Shown here: positions 1-5,176 of the stretch, one piece after another | How positions within the stretch are numbered: the stretch's first letter is position 1 | How the letters are laid out: each line of letters begins with the position of its first letter | NCBI GenBank assembly: GCA_900765575.1 | Contig: CAAFRW010000262.1 | Location: 1-19,635, forward strand | Length of the DNA stretch: 19,635 nucleotides | Direction: 5' to 3' | Source: Bacteroidaceae bacterium | GTDB lineage: Bacteria > Bacteroidota > Bacteroidia > Bacteroidales > Bacteroidaceae | Position numbers and translations under genes: made by a program | The notes under the pieces: model-generated | The model's database searches: none | Told to the model about the DNA's origin: nothing | What the model saw: the letters and a program-made list of their open reading frames with translations, nothing else

Positions 1-1490
1 CCGATGCTGGGTTCGTCCAAAATATAGAGGGAGCCCACTAAGCTGCTGCCTAATGAGGTGGCCAGGTTGATACGTTGGCTTTCTCCTCCTGAAAGTGTGT
101 TGCTCAGGCGGTTGAGGGTGAGGTAACCCAGTCCTACATTTAATAAGAACTGGATGCGGCTGTTCAGCTCCGTAAGAATTCGTTTGGCTATCAGTGCGTC
201 GTGCTCGTTAAGCTCCAGTTTGTCGAAGAACTGTTTTAAATCGTAGATAGGGATGTCCACCAATTGGGAGATGGAGCGTCCGCCTACCTTTACGTAGCCG
301 GCTTCTTTCTTCAACCGGGTTCCATGGCATACGGGGCAAGTTGTTTTTCCCCGGTAGCGTGCCAGCATTACCCGGTATTGAATTTTATATTGGTTCTCTT
401 CCAGCATGCGGAAGAAGGTGTCGATACAGGTTTTCTCGCGCGGCCCGTGCCACAGGTAATCTTTCTGCTCCTGTGTGAGCTCGTAATAAGGGGCAAAGAT
501 AGGGAAGTTGTCTTTAGACGACTCGCGGATGAATTCATCTTTCCATTCGCCCATCTTTTCGCCTCGCCAGCATACCACGGCTCCGTCGTAAACGCTTAGC
601 GCGCGGTTCGGAATGACCAAGCTTTCATCTATTCCGATAATTTTGCCGAAGCCTTCACATTTGGGGCAGGCGCCGAGAGGGGAGTTGAATGAAAACAGTT
701 GTTCGGTAGGTTCTTCGAACTCGATGCCGTCCGCTTCAAATTTCTTGGTAAAAGAGTGCAGGATGCCTGCCGGATAGAAGCGTAGCAAACAAGTGCCGTC
801 TCCTTCGTAAAAGGCTGTTTCTACCGAGTCGGTCAGGCGGCTGACGCTGTCTTTGCTGTCGTCGCAGGTCATGCGGTCGATAAGCAGGTATATCGTGTCG
901 CCTCCTTGTGGCGTGTATTCTTCTATGCGCACCATCTCTCCGTTTACCTCCAAACGGTTGAAGCCTTCTTTCATGTATATCTCCAACTGTTCTTTCAGCG
1001 AACGTCCCTCCCGCGGAACGATAGGGGTGAGCACCGTATATTTGGTTCCTTTGGAGTACGACAGCATGCAGTTCACCACATCCTCCACCGTATGTTTCTT
1101 TACCAACTGTCCGCTTACGGGCGAATAGGTTTTGCCTACCCGGGCAAACAGCAGGCGCAGGTATTCGTATATTTCGGTGGAAGTGCCGACGGTAGAGCGC
1201 GGGTTCCGACTGTTTACTTTCTGTTCGATGGCAATGGCAGGCGGGATACCTTTAATGAAGTCACACTCAGGTTTGCTCATTCTTCCTAAAAACTGGCGTG
1301 CGTAAGAAGAAAGGCTCTCTACATATCGTCGTTGTCCCTCGGCATAGAGTGTGTCAAAAGCCAGTGATGACTTGCCCGAACCGGACAATCCGGTGATAAC
1401 AACCAGTTTGTTGCGGGGAACATCTACATTGATGTTCTTCAGGTTATTCACTCGTGCGCCTTTAATGGAAATGTATTTGCTGTCTGCCAT
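1..1490 (-). CDS. uvrA: UvrA, excinuclease ABC subunit A (N-terminal half, cut by window edge)
   Basis: UvrA is the damage-sensing ATPase of nucleotide excision repair; it dimerises, loads UvrB on damaged DNA and acts in the cytoplasm. About 496 residues are visible, reading leftward; the remainder, including the second ATPase half, lies outside the window. Seen in the translation: Walker A GLSGSGKSS (residues 34-42), the YVESLSSYARQFLG stretch typical of UvrA, paired cysteines C275/C278 (CPKC) and C385/C388 (CPVC), the first ABC signature LSGGESQR (466-473) and a Walker B-like YILDEPSIG at the edge. The start ATG at 1490 gives MADSKYISIKGARVNNLKN, matching the usual UvrA N-terminus. Odd point: the CxxC pair that in E. 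coli precedes CPxC in the first zinc module is absent here (see findings). It has its own candidate promoter. Identification is firm. Confidence 0.97.
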   Translation of the reverse strand, partial: MADSKYISIKGARVNNLKNINVDVPRNKLVVITGLSGSGKSSLAFDTLYAEGQRRYVESLSSYARQFLGRMSKPECDFIKGIPPAIAIEQKVNSRNPRSTVGTSTEIYEYLRLLFARVGKTYSPVSGQLVKKHTVEDVVNCMLSYSKGTKYTVLTPIVPREGRSLKEQLEIYMKEGFNRLEVNGEMVRIEEYTPQGGDTIYLLIDRMTCDDSKDSVSRLTDSVETAFYEGDGTCLLRFYPAGILHSFTKKFEADGIEFEEPTEQLFSFNSPLGACPKCEGFGKIIGIDESLVIPNRALSVYDGAVVCWRGEKMGEWKDEFIRESSKDNFPIFAPYYELTQEQKDYLWHGPREKTCIDTFFRMLEENQYKIQYRVMLARYRGKTTCPVCHGTRLKKEAGYVKVGGRSISQLVDIPIYDLKQFFDKLELNEHDALIAKRILTELNSRIQFLLNVGLGYLTLNRLSNTLSGGESQRINLATSLGSSLVGSLYILDEPSI

Positions 1491-1514
1491 ACCTACTTTT
1501 TCAGAATTATCGTG

Positions 1515-1522
1515 CAAAGATA
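1515..1522 (-). promoter_or_regulatory. Candidate -7 promoter box of uvrA
   Basis: On the minus strand the bases read TATCTTTG, a full match to the Bacteroidetes -7 consensus TAnnTTTG. It lies about 25 bases before the uvrA ATG, giving a leader of roughly 15-20 bases. No clear -33 TTTG is visible at the expected distance. Confidence 0.6.
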
Positions 1523-1611
1523 CGGATTTTCTCTTTTGGGAATACCTTGTAACGAAGATTCTTTTTATAGAAAACGAAGAGAATATGACTGAAAAAAGAA
1601 GTGTGCGCAGT

Positions 1612-1653
1612 TGTAAAAAGAAAAGCGTGCCGGCTATAATAACGAGGAACGCT
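1612..1653 (-). terminator. Weak candidate terminator after the DUF4130 gene, before uvrA
   Basis: Reading the minus strand, AGCGT (1653-1649) can pair with ACGCT (1628-1624), followed by the T-rich stretch TTTTCTTTTTAC. The stem is only five base pairs and the loop is long (20 bases), so this is tentative. It lies about 250 bases past the DUF4130 stop codon, so the hairpin cluster at 1771-1848 is an alternative transcript end. Confidence 0.25.
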
Positions 1654-1687
1654 CCGGCTGTTTTGTTTCTTATATTAGGATACGTTT

Positions 1688-1706
1688 AGCTCAGTTTTTG
1701 TGAGCT
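1688..1706. repeat. Small inverted repeat AGCTCA / TGAGCT
   Basis: AGCTCA (1688-1693) and TGAGCT (1701-1706) are perfect inverted arms around a seven-base T-rich loop. It is flanked by two similar stretches (TATTAGGATACGTTT before, TATAGGATACATTT after), which look like an imperfect direct repeat. Function unknown; it sits in the non-coding gap between the DUF4130 gene and uvrA. Confidence 0.4.
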
Positions 1707-1770
1707 TGTTGTCTCTTAATATAGGATACATTTCTGATAGATTATTCCCTGTCGGGTTGTCGCGTTTCGG

Positions 1771-1848
1771 CACATAGTTAGTTACGCGCATAACTAACTA
1801 TGTGGGAGCTCCTCACATAGTTAGTTGGAGGCTCTCACATAGTATGTT
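1771..1848. repeat. Cluster of four CACATAGTTAGTT units in alternating orientation
   Basis: The 13-base unit CACATAGTTAGTT appears forward at 1771-1783, inverted at 1792-1804, forward at 1814-1826, and forward in degenerate form (CACATAGTATGTT) at 1836-1848. Spacers are 8, 9 and 9 bases, so units recur about every 21-22 bases. Units 1 and 2 form a perfect 14-base-pair hairpin with loop CGCGCA; units 2 and 3 form an alternative 13-base-pair hairpin whose loop contains the palindrome GGAGCTCC. The spacers are themselves related (GGAGCTCC, GGAGGCTCT). The arrangement resembles REP/BIME-type extragenic palindromes. It lies 57 bases downstream of the DUF4130 stop, so it could end or stabilise that transcript. 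Function is inferred only. Confidence 0.85.
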
Positions 1849-1905
1849 ATTTCGCCGCACATTTCCGGCTGTTTTTTGAATAACGGGAATTTCATTTTTT
1901 TTTCG

Positions 1906-2670
1906 CTACTGCTTCTCCGTCAGGTACTTCCAATAGCGTACGGGCATGTCCTTCTTTTGTTTCTTCGGGTTCATCCGCTCTTTGATGCAGATAGCTTTAA
2001 AGTAGGTGCGCCACAAATTCTGAAAGAGCTTTTCGTCTTCCGCCATCAATCCTTCGCCAAGCTTTCCGGTGAGGAAATGCGGGAGCTTTTCGGCAAAACT
2101 TACACGGGTAAGCGTCTCCTTATCGTAATAGTAACCATAATCGCGGTGCTTGTCGTAAAGCAGGAACGGCTGGTCGGCAAAGCGGTCTTTAAAGTGTTCG
2201 ATGGCCAAAGGAATTACGTTATATTGAGGTTCCATCAAAGAGAAATAAGTACCGTCCGCTGCTTTCTGAAACCGGACAAACTGCAGCATCCGTTGTCTTT
2301 CGTAAATAACCTTCCGGTAAGTGTTGGTTACCATCAGCACATCCTCATCGGCAAAGTTTGTTTCGATGCTCCGTGGCGCGTCTACCGCTTTGCATACATA
2401 TCGGAACAAAGGCATATTAAGTTCCGGAAGCTCGGACAGATAACTGATGGTCAGGCAGGAGAGAGCCGAGGCGGAGAGTTTCTTCTGTAACGCCGTCCAC
2501 ACCCTTTTTGCTTTCTGTTCGTCTGTTATCACCGTATGCGTCTCCTCACAAAAGAGCGGAAGCTGTTCTCCTTCGCCCAGCAGGGCATCGGGGAACGTTT
2601 TGCGGGAATAGGCGTCGAAGACGGCCGTTAAGATTCCGTCGAAAGTGCGGTCGTAGAGGTAAACAATCAT
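1906..2670 (-). CDS. DUF4130 / TIGR03915-type probable DNA metabolism protein, partner of the radical SAM protein
   Basis: A 254-residue protein recognised as the family called probable DNA metabolism protein (DUF4130), which occurs as the constant neighbour of the radical SAM family found just upstream here. The biochemical role is unknown; the context suggests DNA repair or base modification in the cytoplasm. Recognisable stretches are the N-terminal VYLYDRTFDGILTAVFDAY, a central EDVLMVTNTYRKVIYERQRMLQ, MVxFxxxxDGxYFSxxEP-like FVRFQKAADGTYFSLMEP, and the C-terminal NLWRTYFKAICIKERMNPK. In many bacteria this domain is fused to a uracil-DNA glycosylase-like domain; here that domain is absent and the protein ends at KYLTEKQ. 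Residues 36-40 are QLPLF, matching a beta-clamp-binding peptide. It starts 88 bases after the radical SAM stop codon and has a possible promoter in that gap. Family call is confident, function is not. Confidence 0.88.
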   Translation of the reverse strand: MIVYLYDRTFDGILTAVFDAYSRKTFPDALLGEGEQLPLFCEETHTVITDEQKAKRVWTALQKKLSASALSCLTISYLSELPELNMPLFRYVCKAVDAPRSIETNFADEDVLMVTNTYRKVIYERQRMLQFVRFQKAADGTYFSLMEPQYNVIPLAIEHFKDRFADQPFLLYDKHRDYGYYYDKETLTRVSFAEKLPHFLTGKLGEGLMAEDEKLFQNLWRTYFKAICIKERMNPKKQKKDMPVRYWKYLTEKQ

Positions 2671-2691
2671 CGATATGCTATTAAGTCGGGG

Positions 2692-2722
2692 CTAAAGTAC
2701 GGTAATTTTCCGAAAGAAGAAA
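2692..2722 (-). promoter_or_regulatory. Candidate promoter of the DUF4130 gene
   Basis: Minus strand: TTTC (2722-2719), 19 bases, then TACTTTAG (2699-2692), seven of eight matches to TAnnTTTG with a TTTG-like -33 element. It would place transcription start about 15 bases before the ATG at 2670. The gene may still also be read from upstream. Confidence 0.4.
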
Positions 2723-2758
2723 GCCTCCTCGTGTAAGTTTTGGGTAAAGCATCCGGTT

Positions 2759-4030
2759 TCACTCCGATTCTTCTTCAAAGGGGAGCGATAGTTGTTTGTC
2801 GTCCGATTTCTTTTTGGAGGCGGGCAACAGCAGTTCCCTCACTCTTTCGGGGCGCAGCTCGTTTACTCCTTTGGCTTCCAGTTCGCCGCAGGTAATAAAG
2901 AATTGAGCTTTCTTCATCACGATGCCCATCTTTTTAAGGTGGTAACTCGTTAACCGTCCGAAGCGTCGGGAAGAGACAATTAACTGTGCCGACTTAACTC
3001 CTACGCCGGGGATGCGGAGAATCATTTCGTAATCGGCCTGATTGATGTCTACCGGAAAACATTCCGGATGACGGAGTGCCCACGAGAGTTTCGGGTCTAT
3101 CTCCAAGTCCAGGTCGGGATGCGTATCGTTTACAATCTCGTCGACTTTAAACTGGTAGAAGCGCAACAGCCAGTCGGCTTGATAGAGTCTGTTCTCACGC
3201 ACCAAAGGCGGTTGTTTCAGTACAGGCAAACGCTTGTCGTACGTATTGACGGCAATGTAGCCGGAGTAATACACGCGACGCATGGTAGGGCGTGCGTACA
3301 AGGCCGACGAAAGATTCAGGATATCCTTATCGCGGTCGGCGGTAGCCCCTACAATCATCTGCGTACTCTGTCCGGCCGGGACAAAGCGCGGGGCATACCG
3401 GTATTTCTTCCTTTCTTCCGAACTCTCCAGCACTCCCTGCTGAATAAATTTCATCGGTTGGAACACGCTTTGGAAATCCTTTTCGGGAGCCAGTTTCTTT
3501 AGAGAATCCTCGTTGGGAATTTCAATGTTCACGCTCATACGGTCGGCATAGCGTCCCGCTTCGTTAATCAGTTCGCGGCTGGCTCCGGGAATACTCTTTA
3601 AATGAATGTAACCGTTGAAGCGGTGAATGGTGCGAAGGTCTTTCACGATGCGGACCAAACGTTCCATCGTATAGTCCGGATTGCGGACCACGCCGGAGCT
3701 GAGGAATAATCCCTCGATGTAGTTACGCCGATAAAACTCCATGGTCAGCTCCACCAATTCCCTTACCGAGAGAGTAGCCCGTGGAATATCGTTGCTGCGG
3801 CGGTTGATGCAATACGCGCAATCGTAGATGCAATAATTGGTAAGCATGATTTTAAGCAGTGAGATACAGCGCCCGTCGTCGGCAAAGCTATGGCAAATAC
3901 CGATTCCGCCCACCGTGTTGCCTACTCCTCCCTGTTTATTGGAACGCACCGTACCGCTCGACGAGCACGATACATCGTACTTGGCCGATTCGGTGAGTAT
4001 TCGTAGTTTCTCTAGCGTTTGTTCCGTCAT
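2759..4030 (-). CDS. Putative DNA modification/repair radical SAM protein with C-terminal helix-hairpin-helix (TIGR03916-type)
   Basis: A 423-residue radical SAM enzyme of the family annotated as putative DNA modification/repair. The cluster-binding motif is C67-x3-C71-x2-C74 (NYCIYDCAYC). Upstream lies the family-typical KYDVSCSSSG (18-26) with two further cysteines at 46 and 55; the barrel follows (about 60-290). Residues 329-356 form a helix-hairpin-helix with IPGVGVKSA (340-348), a common DNA-binding element. The C-terminal tail is charged and probably disordered and contains QLSLPF (413-418), close to the hexapeptide sliding-clamp-binding motif seen in Hda. The substrate is unknown; 5'-deoxyadenosyl radical chemistry on DNA or a nucleotide is the family hypothesis. 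It lies just upstream of its usual partner (DUF4130) and has its own candidate promoter; the start ATG at 4030 gives the expected MTEQTLEKLRILTESAKYDVS-type N-terminus. Confidence 0.92.
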   Translation of the reverse strand: MTEQTLEKLRILTESAKYDVSCSSSGTVRSNKQGGVGNTVGGIGICHSFADDGRCISLLKIMLTNYCIYDCAYCINRRSNDIPRATLSVRELVELTMEFYRRNYIEGLFLSSGVVRNPDYTMERLVRIVKDLRTIHRFNGYIHLKSIPGASRELINEAGRYADRMSVNIEIPNEDSLKKLAPEKDFQSVFQPMKFIQQGVLESSEERKKYRYAPRFVPAGQSTQMIVGATADRDKDILNLSSALYARPTMRRVYYSGYIAVNTYDKRLPVLKQPPLVRENRLYQADWLLRFYQFKVDEIVNDTHPDLDLEIDPKLSWALRHPECFPVDINQADYEMILRIPGVGVKSAQLIVSSRRFGRLTSYHLKKMGIVMKKAQFFITCGELEAKGVNELRPERVRELLLPASKKKSDDKQLSLPFEEESE

Positions 4031-4052
4031 AAAGCTTGGGGTAAAGAGGGCA

Positions 4053-4084
4053 TAAAAGTAGCGTTATTTTCTTAGATGAAGAAA
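4053..4084 (-). promoter_or_regulatory. Candidate promoter of the radical SAM gene
   Basis: Minus strand: TTTC (4084-4081), 20 bases, then TACTTTTA (4060-4053), seven of eight matches to TAnnTTTG. The -33 element touches the arm of the hairpin at 4082-4119, so that hairpin may influence this promoter or end the preceding thioredoxin transcript directly before it. Confidence 0.4.
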
Positions 4085-4119
4085 GAGAAGAAGTGAAAAA
4101 ACTTTCTCTTCTTCTCTTT
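4082..4119. repeat. Perfect 12-base purine/pyrimidine inverted repeat, possible thioredoxin-gene terminator
   Basis: AAAGAGAAGAAG (4082-4093) and CTTCTTCTCTTT (4108-4119) are perfect inverted arms around a 14-base A-rich loop. One arm is all purine, the other all pyrimidine. It lies about 70-110 bases past the thioredoxin stop codon and immediately before the radical SAM promoter, so a bidirectional or boundary terminator is plausible, but the stem is low in GC and no classic T-tract follows on the minus strand. Confidence 0.55.
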
Positions 4120-4190
4120 TTCTACGCTAATGTGAAACTATTTTATTCGTTAAGGTTTAGCCCGTTCTATTTTTCCGGGGCATTTAGGTT

Positions 4191-4661
4191 TCACTTTACT
4201 TTTAAAACGTCCTCTATCATTTTCTTCAGTTCGTTTTTAGGCATTGCTCCCTGTGTCACCGTAGGCTTTCCACTTTGTGGAATCCATAGAAGGGTAGGAA
4301 TGCTGCGTACGTTGAACGCACCGGCCAATTCTTCTTCCTTGTCTACATCTATTTTATAGATGTACAGTTTGCCTTCGTATTCTTTCGCTAGTTCCTCTAA
4401 TACAGGAGCTAATGCTTTACAAGGACCACACCAGGTGGCATAGAAATCTACGATACAAGGTTTGTCACCTTCGTATTTCCACTCGTTGGGATTTGCTTCG
4501 TAGTTATACACTTTCTTTAAGAACTCGGCTTTTGTTAAATGAACAATTTCCATAGGGTCTCCTTTCTTTTGTTGATTACCCTCTTTGTTGCCTGAACAAG
4601 CTGCTACTGAAACGAGCAGGCAAAGAGCGGTAAGAACTGGTTTAATACATCTCATCATCAT
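4191..4661 (-). CDS. Thioredoxin-fold lipoprotein (WCGPC), envelope thiol-disulfide protein
   Basis: A 156-residue thioredoxin with an N-terminal export signal. The signal peptide (about residues 1-21) ends in a lipobox VAAC with lipid-accepting C22, so it is likely anchored in a membrane facing the periplasm. The thioredoxin domain spans about 40-154, with active site W77-C78-G79-P80-C81, the preceding VDFYAT strand and the cis-proline in SIPT (P122). The family reduces or exchanges disulfides; exact partner unknown. Three ATG codons stand in a row at 4661-4653, so the first residue may be any of them. It is monocistronic by appearance: own -7 box upstream, inverted repeat downstream. The cytoplasmic trxA role is excluded by the lipobox. 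Confidence 0.92.
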   Translation of the reverse strand: MMMRCIKPVLTALCLLVSVAACSGNKEGNQQKKGDPMEIVHLTKAEFLKKVYNYEANPNEWKYEGDKPCIVDFYATWCGPCKALAPVLEELAKEYEGKLYIYKIDVDKEEELAGAFNVRSIPTLLWIPQSGKPTVTQGAMPKNELKKMIEDVLKVK

Positions 4662-4679
4662 CTCTTTTTTTTATAGTAA

Positions 4680-4687
4680 CAAAGGTA
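4680..4687 (-). promoter_or_regulatory. Candidate -7 promoter box of the thioredoxin lipoprotein gene
   Basis: Minus strand TACCTTTG matches TAnnTTTG fully and lies about 19 bases before the first of the three ATG codons, giving a leader near a dozen bases. No good -33 TTTG is seen at the usual spacing. Confidence 0.55.
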
Positions 4688-4983
4688 CGCCCTTCTTTGC
4701 TCACAGGAAATGGCAATTTTACTATATAAATTAGCTATATTTCCTTTAGGAAAGCATTTTTACCTACATTCTTCTTAACGGGAGTTAAAGGAGCTTGAAT
4801 TGGTTAAGGGCTGTTTTTCCAGTTGAAAGTAACACAGAACGTTGTTGCCGGGATGGAAAACGCAGAATAGCTTTATCATTTGAAAGAGATTTTCCACTTT
4901 AGCGAGATACAGTCTGTGGGTAAGTTTTTCCTGATACACTTATTTTGTTGAGAGAAATGGAGGTAATTTCGGTTCGTAAGCGT

Positions 4984-5160
4984 TATCTTTGCCCTGAAAA
5001 GCGAAGATAGGCTGCACCTCGGCATAAAAAACAAACAAGTTCATTTTATTCTGCATTCGGTTTGCACTATCTTTGCCCTGAAAGCGAAGATAGGCTGCAC
5101 CTTAGCATAAAAAATGAACAAGTTCATTTTATTCTGCGTTCGGTTTGCACTATCTTTGCC
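4984..5160 (+). repeat. Tandem direct repeat (84 + 83 bases plus a 10-base third start) carrying promoter boxes
   Basis: Copy 1 spans 4984-5067, copy 2 5068-5150, and a third copy begins at 5151 and breaks off after TATCTTTGCC. Copies differ at only a few positions (CTCGGC/CTTAGC, ACAAAC/ATGAAC, GCATTC/GCGTTC and one A missing). Each copy starts with TATCTTTG, a perfect -7 box, followed by an inverted partner (GCGAAGATA at 5001-5009 and 5084-5092) that forms a hairpin with it. From memory, similar sequence occurs in intergenic regions of other Bacteroides-type genomes, but I cannot confirm this here. The repeat lies directly in front of the GHL10 gene. Confidence 0.9.
5151..5158 (+). promoter_or_regulatory. 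-7 promoter box of the GHL10 gene
   Basis: TATCTTTG, a perfect TAnnTTTG, 18 bases before the ATG at 5177. Identical boxes at 4984-4991 and 5068-5075 in the preceding repeat copies could act as additional tandem promoters. Because this box lies downstream of the in-frame ATG at 5114, it supports the later start codon. A T-rich TTTTA lies near the -33 position. Confidence 0.65.
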
Positions 5161-5176
5161 TCCATTAAATAAAAGT

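Larger units (their letters stand above)
1491..1905. other. Non-coding gap between DUF4130 gene and uvrA
   Basis: This stretch of about 415 bases has no credible gene. It holds the uvrA promoter box, a weak terminator-like hairpin, a small AGCTCA inverted repeat and the CACATAGTTAGTT cluster. The plus-strand open frame reaching to 1689 is the antisense of the uvrA start extended into low-complexity sequence and shows no recognisable protein. Confidence 0.7.
4662..5176. other. 515-base intergenic region between divergent thioredoxin and GHL10 genes
   Basis: No gene is supported here. The left edge holds the thioredoxin promoter; 4740-4753 is a small perfect hairpin (TTTCCT-TT-AGGAAA); 4984-5160 is a tandem repeat with promoter boxes for the gene at 5177. 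In 4760-4980 I see only imperfect inverted stretches (for example CTGTTTTTCC near 4812 and GGAAAACGCAG near 4855) and nothing I can name; a small RNA or a decayed element cannot be excluded. Confidence 0.6.

Noticed and set aside
264..1689. Several plus-strand open frames opposite uvrA
   Set aside because: They lie antisense to a continuous, clearly recognisable UvrA reading frame and their translations match nothing I know.
1876..2490. 204-residue plus-strand open frame
   Set aside because: Antisense shadow of the DUF4130 gene, which has a recognised family, a promoter candidate and a coherent neighbour.
4191..4661. Thioredoxin as a redox partner of the radical SAM protein
   Set aside because: It carries a lipoprotein signal and works outside the cytoplasm, whereas the radical SAM protein is cytoplasmic; they also seem to have separate promoters.
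4984..5160. CRISPR array
   Set aside because: Only two full copies, units of 83-84 bases with no constant-repeat/variable-spacer structure, and no cas genes.
5114..5176. Longer N-terminus for the GHL10 protein from the ATG at 5114
   Set aside because: That ATG lies within the repeat and upstream of the TATCTTTG promoter box; a normal signal peptide begins at 5177.
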